A stretch of 64,000 nucleotides of DNA from NCBI GenBank assembly GCA_950295325.1, contig OX485809.1, positions 23,500,001 to 23,564,000 on the forward strand, in the 5' to 3' direction. The notes below the pieces were generated by a model. That model searched no databases, was not told where the DNA came from, and worked only from the letters and a program-made list of their open reading frames with translations. Shown here one piece after another: positions 1 through 12,153 of this stretch. Position numbers and translations under genes: made by a program. This DNA is from Polytrichum commune. Taxonomy: Eukaryota; Streptophyta; Polytrichopsida; Polytrichales; Polytrichaceae. How positions within the stretch are numbered: position 1 is the first letter of the stretch; every line of letters starts with the position of its first letter.

Positions 1-59
1 CCGGGGTCCCCCTTGTGCCCAAAGTGTTTCGGGCACTCCTCATGGAGAGGTGCGCGACA
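1..59 (-). mobile_element. Partial LTR of a Ty3/gypsy element, cut by window edge
   Basis: Read on the minus strand the LTR starts at 59 with TGTCGCGCACC and runs off the window. It is the reverse complement of the first 59 bases of the solo LTR at 2561, with a few differences. Just outside it, on the minus strand, is a purine-rich GGTGGGGGTGAG, where a polypurine tract should sit before a 3' LTR. I read it as the 3' LTR of the minus-strand element whose pol remains lie at 1136-2413. Confidence 0.75.
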
Positions 60-1135
60 CTCACCCCCACCAAACGGAGTCGATGCCCTCATCGACTATA
101 CTCGTAGTCGGCACACCAATTGTCAAGTTGCCATCCTCTATGGTGCGGCATTGTGTTTACCTTAGGGCGCGACCCCCACAATGCATCTTCAAATTTGGCA
201 TAGTCCCAAAGGTGTCGTTCCTAGGTGGTCCATTAGCGACCTTGGATCTCTCATCCAAGGACCTAACCTATACTAGACCCACCTACTTTGGGACTCACTT
301 GGGTTGCCCCTCCTTTGGGGCCTCCCCCGTTGGGCTCCACTAGCCTAACGTGACACATCTAGGCGAGACCTCAACGCTTCCACTAAGTTGTCTCGGTTGC
401 AACTCCGAGATGGCTTTCCATTGTTAAGCCACGCCTCGATCGCACGGGGGTGATGCCAAGTCCCGCCCGACTCGGTTCCCACTTTAAACTTTCGAGACAT
501 GGGTTCATGACTCCCATGCGCCAACTCTCGTTAGCTCGCGGGTAGCACTTTTATGAGCACGCGCCATCACCTTGTCCCCGCCCGGACAAGCCCACGGCTA
601 AGAAGTTTCTTGGTTTTATCCAAGGCCCGTCCAAGCCATGGCCCCCAATTACTCGGCTTACCCAACCTAGTTTGGCATATCTATTCCCCCTCTTCCATTA
701 ACCAAGCACAAGTACAAGACTAGGACCTCATCTCATACTTTTCTCTTTGCACCACTAAAGTTTGGACTTTATTCCCTCAAGCCAAAGAACAAGTTCATGT
801 TGTGGAGTAATTAACCTCGAAGCTAAGTGTGCTACTAGCGTCTCTCCCCCACTCAAGGAGATTGATGTCCTCATCAATGCCTACGCTTCATTTTATTGGA
901 ATCCTTAGCCTTAGTTTCTTCAAAGTGCTTCACCATGTCTCTTGCCGCCACCCAAGCGGTTTCTTTCTCATGGTATCCTCACCATTTCACCAAGTACTCC
1001 TTTGTACATTTTCTTTCATTTTCACTTGGACTTCCTACACTTGAGGATGCCCTCCTACCTCATGTTCCAAATGACCTCCACAAGGTCGGGACGTGGCCTA
1101 ATCACTTGCTTGTGATCGGGCCACAAGGTGTCGTC
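60..1135 (-). mobile_element. Internal non-coding part of the gypsy element
   Basis: This stretch lies between the polypurine tract/3' LTR and the end of the pol remains. It is C-rich on the plus strand and I see no conserved coding sequence in it. It probably holds decayed 3' internal sequence of the same element. Confidence 0.45.
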
Positions 1136-2413
1136 CTAAAATGACTTTCGTAATGAGACATGAAATGTCGGATGCACTTTGATCTCCGGCGGTAATTCCA
1201 ACTTATACATGTCCTTGAACACTTGTTCCACCATGGAAAACGAAGCTCCAATTTTGGACATGAACTTTTGGAGTAAGGCCTTTGGGCATAATATGGCGCC
1301 AAGGCACCATCCGGAGGCGTCCAGGGTGACATGGAACGCTTGCCCCCAATCCGGCGGGGAAAGAATCGGTGCCGTGGTCAAGGCCCTCTTGAGTTGTTCG
1401 AAAGCCTGTTGCCGTCGATCCGTCCAGACGAAGTCCGTTTCCCGCTTTAGGAGTTCAGTCAAGGGCGTAGCCACCTTAGCATAGGAGACTATAAACCTCC
1501 GGTAGTACCCCACGCACCCAAGGAATCCCCGGACTTCCCGGACCGTCGTGGGGGCTAGGAGAGCTTAAATAGCTGTGACTTTGTCCGAGTCTACTTCCAA
1601 ACCATGTTTGCTAACCACGTGTCCTAGTAGGACTCCGGATTCCATCCCTAGGAAGCACTTGCCCGGGTGTAACTTTAATCCGGTTTCTCGGCATCTTTGG
1701 AAGGTCTTCCAGAGGAACCGGTGGTGTTCCGTCCGTAGACTGAAAACTGCGAAGTCATCTATAAATACTTCTAGGAAGTGTCTTAAGAAATCCTTGAAGA
1801 TATCCATCATGAGTCTTTGGAACGTACCGGGAGCGTTGCACAGCCCGAAGGGCATCTGATTAAAGGCGTATGTTCCCCACTCGATGGTGAATGTCGTCTT
1901 TAGCTAGTCCCCTTTCCGGATGAAGACCTGGTTGTATCCGGAAAATCCGTCTAGGAAGCTATAGCACTCATGTCCGGATACATGGTCTAGAATGATATCC
2001 GTGAATGGTAGAGGGAAATAGTCCTTTTTCGTAGCTGCGTTCAACTTCCGGAAATCCTGGCAGACCCGGATCTTTACTTTCCCATCCGTCCCGACCTTCT
2101 TAGGCACGACGACAATGGGGGAGACCCATTCGGAATTGCTCACCGGATATATGAAGCCAGCGTTCAAGAGGCTGTCAATCTCTTCTTTCACCATCAGTGA
2201 ATACTTCGGATTCAGCCGGTACTGCCTTTGCCTCACCGGAGCGGATCCGTCAACAAGGTCGATGTGGTGTTGTCCTAGCTCCGGAGGGATGCCTTGTAAG
2301 TCCTCCGGACCCCATGCAAACACGTCCGAGTATTCCTTGAGGAGCTCCACGTAGCTTGCCCTTTCTTCAGCGCTCATCCCGGGGAGATCACTGGGCGAAA
2401 ATCGTAGAACCAC
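1136..2413 (-). pseudogene. Ty3/gypsy pol remains (reverse transcriptase, RNase H start)
   Basis: One reading frame runs from 2413 down to 1136 and matches gypsy pol. The N-terminal part (2413-1907) has the approach to the reverse transcriptase (SAPVRQRQYRLNP, then WVSPIVVVPKK and RVCQDFRKLN) and the FLDGFSGYNQV block. The next part (1855-1568) has MPFGLCNAPGTFQ and FIDDFAVFS, a variant of the YxDD active-site box. The last part (1513-1136) covers the RT end and RNase H start (FHVTLDASGWCLGAI), then jumps to HPTFHVSLRKSF, a motif usually found after integrase. In-frame stops at 1904-1906 and 1565-1567 interrupt it. Most of RNase H and all of integrase are gone, so it is dead. No gag or protease is visible upstream before about 2440. 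The family call is secure; exact ends of the internal deletion are not. Confidence 0.9.
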
Positions 2414-2560
2414 GTGCGATAAAAAATAGGGTCCAATATATTCATTGTAGGTAAATTTTGTAAAAAACTTACATATAATATAGGGGGTTTGAAAATAATG
2501 AAAAAGGATTACATGTAAAATACCATCACATATAATGGCGTCTTTTATCTAGTCAGTACA
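2414..2560. other. AT-rich spacer between gypsy remains and solo LTR
   Basis: No coding potential is seen. The last five bases (GTACA, 2556-2560) are the left target-site duplication of the solo LTR. Confidence 0.5.
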
Positions 2561-3533
2561 TGTCGCGCACCTCTCCATGAGGAGTGCCCGAAACACCATG
2601 GGCACAAGGGGGACCCGGGAGTGACACCCGGGACTTGTGGCGCCGTTGGTGAGAGGGCCCAAGTGATCCTAGTGTGGGTGAGGGCCCCGGGCGTTGGGAA
2701 CGCCTCCCACCCACGGAGACTAGGATGCACAAGGGTAAGGCCATAAGCTATGCGTAGCTCATGGCGTGGTGATTCTAGAATGCTCAAGAACACCTTAATC
2801 GGAGGTGTGAGCTAGGAGTTATGGCCATTTGAGTGGGGCGCTGTCCCGGGACAGCGCCCTGGTACAGCAGTGCCTGGGAGTGATTCCCGGGACTGCAAAG
2901 GTTCAAACAGGCATAACTTCCTCACCACTTGCCCGAATGGGGCAAGTGAGGAGTGCATCGGCATCTACGTGAAGCGTAGATGAAGATGGAGTGGTCAAGT
3001 GTTAGCATCAGACATAATACAAGGAAGTTATGATGGTCTGAAGCTGTGGGGGCTTCTAGGCCCAGCGGCTAAGGGAAAATGTCCACTTGGCCCCAACTCT
3101 TGGTAGAGAGACAAGAGGTTGGTTGACGGTGGGGTAGGGGCCCCGTGTAGAGTCCTAGAGGCTTATATGGGTGAGGTGGTGTGGCCTCACCCACCCGAGG
3201 CCGAACGGCACGGCCTCCATGGGCATTGGCCCATTGTGAGGCCATAGTTGCCTAGTATGGTTCGGGTTGTTGTAGTGTTGCTCCGGCAACGCGATGATCA
3301 ACATAGGATTGGACTTCCATGGATGGAAGTCCACATCCAAGAAATGAGTTACCGATTAAGGGGTGAGTCCCGAAAGCAAAGTAGGAGGGTTGGTTCCCTC
3401 CTATGAACTATAAGGTCCGGGGTAGGAGGAGCTAACCATTAGCATGGCGGAATGCGAATGGTTAGCGCTCGTAACCTTTGCTAGAATTGAAAATTGGCAA
3501 GATTGTCAAGGGGGGCTAGCAAGGGTTGCGACA
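2561..3533 (+). mobile_element. Solo LTR of the gypsy family, 973 bp
   Basis: It begins TGTCGCGCACC and ends GGGTTGCGACA, so the termini form the inverted repeat TGTCGC/GCGACA. It is flanked by a perfect 5-bp target-site duplication GTACA (2556-2560 and 3534-3538). Its first 59 bp match the partial LTR at the window start in inverted orientation. No internal retrotransposon sequence is attached, so it is a solo LTR formed by LTR-LTR recombination. Its last 100 bp or so also resemble 26050-26155. Confidence 0.9.
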
Positions 3534-3686
3534 GTACATGTAAAATAGCATGGAAACAATTATTAGGGGTAGCGGGTTTAGGATAGGGTATGTGCTAGTG
3601 GATGAAAAGAGGTAATTTTCGTTGGAAAAGCTTGGATGGATGACTTCGCATGCTAATTGGCTTCACCATTACTGAACCAAGGTATC

Positions 3687-3823
3687 CAAAACTAGGAGGG
3701 AAAATTTGAACACGTTGGGTAGTGGACGTTCCAAAGCTGGGAGGGAAAATTTGAACACGTTGGGTAGTGGACGTTCCAAAGCTGGGAGGGAAAATTTCAA
3801 CACGTTGGGTGATGGACGTTAGG
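3687..3823. repeat. Tandem repeat, 45-bp unit, about three copies
   Basis: Units containing GGGAGGGAAAATTTGAACAC and GGTAGTGGACGTTCCAAAG follow one another; the third copy has several changes. Confidence 0.85.
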
Positions 3824-4370
3824 ATTTCTTAGGGTTTAGCATTTTTGTGAAGTTCCTTCTTTGTTGCCGATGGTCTCTGGGTGTTGAGGAGGTACGTTTA
3901 CGCTGCTGGAATGAGTTTACGCTGCCATGAATGAGGTCTGGAGGTCAAGATTCCCCTAAAACGATGGGTAAATCTCCTAAGTCTTGAATCTCAACTGGTT
4001 ATTTCTGAAACTCAACCACTTCATCTGTAACTAGCGGCCGGTTTCCAGGGTTTTCTGTATCGCTTCTAATGTTTGTAATGAATGGATGTTTTGTTATTTG
4101 ACGGAGAATTAGAGCACTGTGCTTGGAAAGAGGGCACTGAGAGGTGGAGTCTATTCATACCATTCGTGTCTACATTAGGAAAAGGTTTGCATTTTCAAAT
4201 GTAGTTCCTAGAAGAATTTTTTTGCTCCTAAATGAGCAAGGGTTTGATTATGAACATCTGCATTGGTGACACACATGCATCTCGATATTAGAGTTTCAGA
4301 AATACACGAGACTCAGGAATATTTGTAGCAGTAATCTTCGACATCCATACACTACTTACACATGTGGACT
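3824..4370. other. No gene recognised
   Basis: It contains TTAGGGTTT, common in plant promoters and 5' UTRs, followed by GAGGAG|GTACGT that could be a splice donor. No supporting open frame is seen. Confidence 0.3.
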
Positions 4371-4490
4371 TTCCTGGGCTTGTGCAGATCGAATCTAAGG
4401 TTTAGGTTTCGAAGCAACTGCCGATAAAAGGTTCCTGGGGTTGTGCAGAATCTAAGGTTTAGGTTTCGAAGCAACTGCCGATAAAAGGAG
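4371..4490. repeat. Tandem duplication of about 60 bp
   Basis: Two adjacent copies share AATCTAAGGTTTAGGTTTCG and AAGCAACTGCCGATAAAAGG; the second lacks a few bases after GTGCAGA. Confidence 0.8.
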
Positions 4491-7344
4491 AGGTAGTGAG
4501 CGATGTTCAAGGGAGGCAGATGATCCAGGGAGTTTATGTACCCGGTTGGTGAATGGACATTCTGAGGTATGAAATTCTTCAGAAGGAATAACTTCTATCT
4601 TGTTACAATTCTCAAATGATGCTAATTCTTTGGCTGAATTTGTCAGTAACCAGAGGTAGTTTTTCATTTTGTTTTTTCTAGTGACACATGTGGTCTTTTT
4701 GCCAAGTTCTTTGAAATTCTATTTCGCAATCTTAGAATCTTGTTGTGCTAGTTGTGTCTTTTAATGTGCATGATGAGACCAACTTGTTGTACAATAGTGT
4801 GCAATTTTCAGAATATTTCACATGTGTGACTCTTAATTATGGTATTTGTGAGGAAATATGGGTTTCAAATCAAATTTAAATTACATAATAAGTTTACAAA
4901 GGAAAAGATTATGAAACCCACTTTTGAAGGCGCGGCTCACCGGTTGGCAAGATGGGACATGTCTCAGCTAGGTTGGCCATGGTCTTCAGACCTTGTTTTA
5001 TAGAAATTATGCACTGTTTGGGAACTCGTGGGAGCTGCATCTCGGCTCCTTGACACTAAGCTTCACGTGCAGTCGTTGAAGAACTTGTCAACTGCGGAGT
5101 TAGGGAGTTGTGCTACATTTAGGAGGCTTTGGGACTATTTGCGTGGACATCATAGAGTGTGGCTATAGTGTGTACGCACATGATCAAATTCGAATGTCCC
5201 TCCTACACCAAGTGCATCATTGGTAAGTCTTTTCTTTGCTTATTTTGCATTGTTGTGGAGTTATGTGGTGCTTATGGAGTCCATGTGTTCCAACCCTAAA
5301 CTGTACACGCCTTTATTTGTTACTAAATTCTAATTTCAAATGTGCAAGTCCAAATTGCCTTGTGCTTTAGGTTTTCCTTTGTTGCTTGGAGTGCTTGTAA
5401 AATTATGGGATGTGCTTCGTTTATTTTAAGTTCTCATCCTAGTTTCAATTTTGCATTGGCTGCAGATTTCAAGACTGAAGTTTGGCTACAAGATCTGTGG
5501 ACATGGCATGTAGTTGTTGTAGAGTTTTGTATGATATTTGCACATTAACACTATTTTTCTGTGATTAGCTTCAGTTTTTGCGGTTACCCTTGTAAATTGC
5601 ATTCTCAATTTTCTGGGATGTCAGCAAGCTGCATGTATATATTTGAGATTATACACTTTCCGGAAGTATAGGACTTTAAATAGACCTTGTGAAATTGTAA
5701 ATTCTGCAAACATAAACTACATTGTGTTGAGAAACACAAACTGACTTCTATATCATACTTGAATTTCATTTCAGAGTTTACAACAATGTTTAAATTCCAT
5801 ACCTTTGCCTTAGGTTTATTGTTTTGATTCATTTCATGTAAGTTTAGCATTGTAGTTGAGCTTCACAATTTATGGTTGTAAGAAGAGAAATGTCCTTTAT
5901 GAAAAAGAATGTTGTGTATAGAACCCCAAAAAATGAAGTGTATTGGAGTATAGTCAAAAGAATTGGATACTTGGAGTATAAGAAAGAAAATTTAGTATAA
6001 GTAAATTAGGGTGTTTTTTAATGATTCTTCAAAAAATTATAAGTACTGATAGGGTGTACTAAAATACAAGCATTTACCTTTATTTTGAAAAATACCATAC
6101 CTTATAATCTTTTTTGCAAGGTAAATAGCCCCCCAAAAAATAGGTCCCGAACGCACGTGTATGCAAAATATAAGAGGGAGTGATCTCCCCGGGGTTCCAA
6201 ATCCCATCATCTCAAAGGTTGGCTAAATTATGAAGTAATTAGTCACCAAAGATCTATGACTCACCAACTTTGGCTCTGAGAAGAAAATATTGTAATTGGT
6301 TTGTAACTACATGCTAGTTACAAAAAAATACTATGATTCATAACTAGAGGGTTGTAATATTATAACCAAATATTATAATCAAAGACTAAGTGTGATGTGA
6401 AGTTAGTACCTTTTAGGTTTCCAAGTCAAAGGTGGAATTGAACTTACTTTTGAGTCACGAATAAACTAGATAAGATTATAAAGTCTTTGTGAATAATTGA
6501 TCTCATAAGTTCTACAAAACGCCAAAAAATATAATTCAAACTTAGTTGATATGAACTAAGCAACTTAGATCTTTCTAATGTGTTATAGTCACTACAATGC
6601 ATCCTAATATGGCCTAAAATCCATTTTGATTATTTAGAAGTATTAGAATATTTTATACAAAAAAGAATAAGATTTTTGAGTTGCCTCATAAAAACATCTA
6701 AAATCTTGTGTTAAAATTTTAAACTGAAATGAAACCATATTGATAGTTAGACTACAAAAGCAACTTCAAGATCTACCTATGAATTTGGACTTTAAAAAAA
6801 TTGGCAATTTATGGTAAGCCTATAAAATTTGTTAATTTAAATGAAAGGTTGGCTCCACATGAATATCTATCAGTTCTAGGCATAAATTTAGATTGCTACA
6901 AAGGTTTTGTTAGGAATATGGCCTCTAGAATCTTTTGATTATTTTTACCTCACACATTTTAGTTTTTATTTTATATAAGAAAAAATATATAGAAAGATTA
7001 CATATAGAACACTATATTCGGTAATCGGAGACTTTTTAATGATTTTGAGACTATTCAAGGATGTGGTTTTCAAATTTGAGCCAATGTTAACAACATTAAA
7101 ATACCATACGTATAACATTGGATATAATCATCAACATAAATGCATCAAAGTGAACAAAAAAATGAACCATAGATGAAAACATATGTGTATAAAATGACAA
7201 ATTGTTGCTAATGGAAAGGAAGATGTGGAGAATGATTGGAAATTGAATCTATTCAACGGGTTTGAAATACAAACATAATGGAAATACCATTAATGTCTTG
7301 AAGACCTTCAAATAGAATGGATAACCAAGCACTATGCTCTACCC
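4491..7344. other. AT-rich intergenic DNA, no gene recognised
   Basis: Short open frames have no recognisable similarity. From about 5900 the sequence becomes strongly AT-rich. A patch at 6115-6195 (AGGTAAATAG, then CGCACGTG and GTGATCT) resembles 27095-27170, so both may be ends of one old dispersed repeat. Confidence 0.4.
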
Positions 7345-8144
7345 CTACACACATTTAGGGAGTCCGTAGGCGTTTATAGTCCCACTAGTACGTCCCACTA
7401 TATTTTTTCTCGCGGCCATGTCCTTATCTTTTACGGTGGCTTCTCTCTGTAATGCTCCAATGGCCTCTATAGCTTTGAAAATCTCCGGCCCGCAACTATA
7501 GCCAAGTTTGTTGACTGGCCTGGAATATGTGTCGTTCTTGAATATGTCCAAACGCGCTCCTGAATTGTACGAAGTGGTATTGTAGTGGAATACAAAGGCA
7601 TCTGCAAGAGAGAATGTCTTGCACTTCTCCGGAGGGCCAAACAACGATCGGACTCGGAAGATGCAACCTTGAGTTGTGTGCCTCTCCAATGAAGAAGTCA
7701 AGAAGGGTCGGCCACCAAACGAGCGTGGAGCGACCTGTGAAACAATATCATAGACAGAGTGGAGTGGGTAAATTAAGGAGGGGCGGTTTGGGATGGGCGC
7801 TCGTAAAGTGCATAACATGCAGATGCAAGAAAATGAGAGCAACAGTGAAAGAATAGGAGGGGACAAAGAAGGCTCTTGGCGGTGTTGTCGTCGATGAGGA
7901 GGGTGTTCTCCGGAGTTGGCCAGCTCCCGTGGGGGACTCCCTCCAATAGGGGGACTTCTAGCCACAACCTGGACCTCAAGACCTTGAGGAAATGTTGCCC
8001 TCCGCCTCGACCACCAAACTTGGGCATTGGCACACCATTCTCGTCAATTAGCTCATCGCATACTTCTTGGCCGAGAACGAGGCAAGGGCTTGGGAGATCA
8101 CAGATAAGGAACTTGAAAATGGGCACCGTGTTCTCCAAGACCAT
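7345..8144 (-). pseudogene. FCP1/NIF phosphatase-like C-terminal gene fragment
   Basis: The minus-strand frame starting at 8144 reads through VLGQEVCDELIDENG, PKFGGRGGGQHFLKVL and TPENTLLIDDNTAKSLL. The last block resembles the C-terminal NTLLIDDSPxK motif of FCP1-homology (NIF-type, HAD superfamily) phosphatases. The catalytic DxDxT motif, which belongs at the N-terminus, is absent, so this is at most the end of such a domain. A likely intron follows (donor near 7867, acceptor ATTGTTTCACAG ending near 7742). A second coding-like block, about 7741-7345, reads GRPFLTSSLERHTTQGC and AFVFHYNTTSYNSGARLDIF; I do not recognise it. A related degenerate copy lies at 27640-27915, so the family is repeated and may have been carried by a mobile element. 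Phosphatase similarity is moderate; function is unlikely. Confidence 0.5.
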
Positions 8145-9182
8145 ACTTTATGCACAATATAAAGTATATCCACACTCAATTGTTAAAGTAGATTTTGGTA
8201 GCATATTTACGAACAACCGTTCGTAAATCAGTGTAATGTGTAATGTGTAAATCAACATTACGTATTTTTACGAATGCGTGTTTGCAAATATGTATCTAGT
8301 GGTTTCATTTATTTGCACAAACATAGATAAGATAGAAGTTAAGGTAGAAGTTAGCACCGTGTTTTAAGAACATAAAATGTTCATAGTAAACCAACCCATC
8401 AAAAACTAACTAGTTGGTCGCGAATTGTCGAAAGGGCAAAAGAATGCTAGTTTACTAGTTGACGTCAAATTTGTCCCTAATGCAATTAGTTGTTAAAACG
8501 TCCACTAATTGGTTTTTTACTGTTTTACTACTGAGCAATTTATTCAGTAAGAGTAATTATTTGGTGTTAATAATTTAGTTGGTCAGATAATGACTTGTTG
8601 GTCCAAAGTTATTAAATAGCATTGCATTTCTTTGACTAATTGATCATTTTTTATGACCTCGGTGTGCCAGTTGGTCATGTACTGGACAAAGGGCAAAAAC
8701 GCATGAGGACAGCTAGTTGCAGTGTTTTGACAGTGTGGTAACCTACCAAGTTGACCCACCTAGTAGGTAGTTGTTTTGAGGTATATAAAGATTGTCCTAG
8801 AACCTTTTGGCTCTCTTAGTACACATATGTGAAGATAGCTTAGACTCTTAGAGAAGGTGTGTATGCTTGTAAGTTTAGACCTAGAAATGTGAGGCAGTCC
8901 AGACGGACAACAATCTTGGAAAACAAACAACAAAGTGTTGAAAGAGGGATTTGAAGAGTAGATTCATTGTTGGCATTCTCCTATTACTGCTCTCCTTCTA
9001 AGATAACATAGTCCTTAGTGTTGGCAAGACAAAGGTGTTGAAGGTGTTATTGAAAATGTGCATTGGACAACTTGTCATGTAGGAACAAAGAATGCATTAG
9101 AAAGTAGAATGGGTGGGGGTATGCGCGAACGTGACACTCATAGGAGACGTCTAGAGCAAGTAGTTAGAATGACTTGGAAAAT
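8145..9182. other. Left flank of the palindrome element
   Basis: Contains a TATA-like GGTATATAAAG at about 8779-8789 with no convincing frame downstream. Stray relatives of the palindrome occur at 8209-8226 and near 8263. Between 8410 and 8760 there are many short AGTTGGTC-like motifs of unknown meaning. Confidence 0.35.
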
Positions 9183-10420
9183 GTACCATAGGTTGGTTGA
9201 AGCTTAGAAACGTTGGATCTGGATTCGGTTTGCGAAAACCACCTTTGACCAAAAACGTTAGCTAGTCATAAGGACCGGAAAACTCCACTATAGGTTGTAG
9301 AAGGTTAGAGATGCCAACTCTAAGCTTATATTATGGAAAAAACATCTAAATGTTGGCCATTCAAACAAAAAACGTGAGCTCGTAGGTAGTGTCCAAGACA
9401 TATTTCTTAGCCTTAAACGGAAGTTTAAGGCGATCATATGTCAAAGGAGTTTTCTAGAGATGCACTAGGTTGGGAGGTGTTTTTGCAAGGCTTGGAAATG
9501 ACTAGCAACAAAAGAATTAATGTAGCAAGGAAGGACTGCAAACACCCATTAACAATGGGCTTTCATATATACGTACTATGCAGCATTTGGTTGCTGCGCA
9601 GAATTTTACGAAAATGTGGGTCGAGGTTTACGAACGCCCGTTCGTAAATGTGGGCCAAGGTTTACGAACGCCCGTTCGTAAATGTGCGCTGACGTTTACG
9701 AACGCACGTTCGTAACTATGCAGCACTTGTTTGCTGCGCAGAATTTTACGAAAATGTGGGCCGAGGTTTATGAACGTCCGTTCATAAATGTGGCGGAGAT
9801 TTACGAACGCCCGTTCATAAATGTGGGCCAAGGTTTACGAACGCCCGTTCGTAAATGTGCGCAGACATTTACGAACGCACGTTCGTAACTATGCAGCACT
9901 TGGTTGCTGCGCAAAATTTTACGAAAATGTGGGCCGAGGTTTACGAACGTCGTTCGTAAATGTGGCGGAGGTTTACGAACGCCCGTTCGTAAATGTGCGC
10001 CGACATTTACGAACGCACGTACGTAACTATACAACACTTGTTTGCTGCGCAGAATTTTACGAAAATGTGGGCCGAGGTTTACGAACGCCCGTTCGTAAAT
10101 GTGCGCCGACATTTACGAACGCACGTTCGTAACTATGCAGCACTTGTTTGCTGCGCAGAATTTTACGAAAATGTGGGCCGAGGTTTACGAACGCCCGTTC
10201 GTAAATGTGCACCGACGTTTACGAATGCACGTTCGTAACTGTGCAGCACTTGGTTGCTGCGAAGAAGTTTACGAACGCACGTTCGTAAATGTGGGCGGAG
10301 ATTTACAAACGCCCGTTCGTAAATGTGAGCCGACGTTTACGAACGCACGTTCGTAACTGTGCAGCATTTGGTTGTTGCGCTGAAGTTTACGAACGCCCGT
10401 TCGTAAACATGCTCCGATAT
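9183..10420 (+). repeat. Left inverted arm: 440 bp unique part plus palindrome array
   Basis: From 9627 the arm holds about 18 copies of TTTACGAACG-NN-CGTTCGTAAA, with NN mostly CC or CA. They are spaced about 34 bp apart in groups of two to four. Groups are separated by a block with the small hairpin GCAGCA...TGCTGC and TTTTACGAAAATG. Further small inverted repeats sit in the outer part, such as GCCTTAAAC/GTTTAAGGC at 9410-9434. Confidence 0.9.
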
Positions 10421-11214
10421 TTACGCATGTATATATGTTTTTTATATTCATATATAAACAAATACAAATATGCATTGGTCTATAATGGAGTGGTTGATAT
10501 GTATCAGTAATTTGTCCATTGCATCTTGCCACTTTTGGTTTGTGATTGATACCTATCAACCTTGAATTGGTGCCTTTGCATACTGCAAGTGAAGATAAAA
10601 CTTGAGAACGATAAAAATTGAAACAACCGAATGAAAACATAATTGAGTTTCAGGTTGTGAGAGAACACTAAATCGAAAAAACATGGGGAAGCTTGCAAAC
10701 AAAACATGCCAAAGCTCAACATACATGGAATTCAACAATGAAAAAAATTTCAAAATGTGAAGGAAGTGAGTTCAGGAGGATTACACTATGCACGTTGAAT
10801 TGGTATACATCCAAAATTTTTGCTTCCTTATTTAGTGAAAAACTTCGAAAACCTCAGAATTGTAAATTCAATCTACTGCACCCTCACATTAGTTATTCCT
10901 CTCTCACACTCTTAAGCCCTCGCACATTACATACAAACCCTTGCAACAACTCTTATGTGTATGCAACTTTCAAGTTTGTAGCTCTGAAGCTCTCTACTCG
11001 CAAACTTGCAACTTTCAAAAGAAATCTGCGACTCTCAAACACGCACGCCAACAAAACAAAGAAAATATATGAGTAAAGAAATAACAAGAGCTCCACTCCG
11101 CATGTGCTCAGCGTTCCGCTTCTCTTTTCAATGCTTCAAATGACAATGAAAGGAGAAGAAGGGGTGCGGGGAGGTAGCCAACGCCGCTAGGGTTTCCCTA
11201 TCGTTGCTACGTGG

Positions 11215-11325
11215 CCTCCTCCACGTGGGAAGGGTTGGGATGTGGTGGGATGGGGTGTGGGGAGGGGATGGGATGGGATGGGATGGGATGGGATAGGGGT
11301 GGGGGTGGGGGTGGGGAGGGAATTT
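11215..11325. repeat. G-rich microsatellite, GGGAT and GGGGT units
   Basis: Runs of GGGATGGGATGGGAT and GGGGTGGGGGTGGGG give a strongly G-skewed plus strand with G-quadruplex potential. Confidence 0.9.
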
Positions 11326-11813
11326 GTTATCATTGAAATGTGTTAGTTTAATCCAAGTTACGATACATGAATTGTTGTCATATTATGGAGGCAGTCATAT
11401 GACTACCTTGTCCATACTTGTTAGGATGGAAAAACGTTCGATGACTCTCTTGCATGAAAATAAAAATAGAATTTGTAAGTAATGAAGGCATGCTTAATTC
11501 ATGTTTTGTATTATATATATGTAGTATAGGTGTTTATCATATTGATTTGAATAGCTTAGTATAAATACAAATGAATTTTTTCTCCCCATTCTATTAGTCC
11601 CTATACATTTGGTTCTTTTGTAAACATTAGGTACATAGGGAGTATAAATTTATAGTGAACAATGCACATCATTTAGTCGAAATTTGATGAAGAATCCAAC
11701 CCCAAGGATGCTCATATGGTGTTTTGAAATATAATGTTTTCAAGGATGATCTTTCAAGTTGTTCATTAGTTCCTCTAATCATTATTAGCTTCATAAAATA
11801 TACAATTTGAGAT

Positions 11814-11841
11814 TGGGGGGAGGGGGGAGGGGGGAGGGGGT
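11814..11841. repeat. Short GGGGGGA tract
   Basis: Four runs of five to six G separated by single A form a textbook G-quadruplex pattern. Confidence 0.85.
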
Positions 11842-12115
11842 GAACTTAATTTTAGTAGAGGTGGAGGGAAATTCAATTTCGACATGTCATCAATTCATAT
11901 AATTAGGTGTCAACTTGAACTAACATTTGTATAGTGCATTGAACTTTAACTTCAACTTGAACCAAGTGTATTTGAGCCATGTGATCGGATGTTTGGCAAG
12001 TATAAAATGTGCATTCTACATAATTAAGTGAGTGCAATATGGGCTATTGAGTAGTCAATATCGTTTGTGTGTGTAATCTATTGTATTAACTGCCGGACAT
12101 GCACAACTTTCACAA

Positions 12116-12153
12116 ACCCTAACCCCTAACCCTAAACCCTACATCCCTAAATA
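12116..12153. repeat. Short interstitial telomere-like patch
   Basis: Degenerate CCCTAA/CCCTAAA units, matching the common plant telomere repeat; too short to be a chromosome end. Confidence 0.7.

Noticed and set aside
8779-8960. TATA box and start of a gene at the palindrome element's left flank
   Set aside because: The TATAAAG-like motif has no open frame or splice pattern downstream.
9438-10356. Several overlapping open frames with repeated YERPFVNV or FTNARS
   Set aside because: They are translations of the palindrome array and occur in many frames on both strands; no gene is implied.
9627-10400. CRISPR-like array of regularly spaced palindromic repeats
   Set aside because: Spacers are only about 12 bp and not unique, there are no cas genes, and the setting is a plant nuclear genome.
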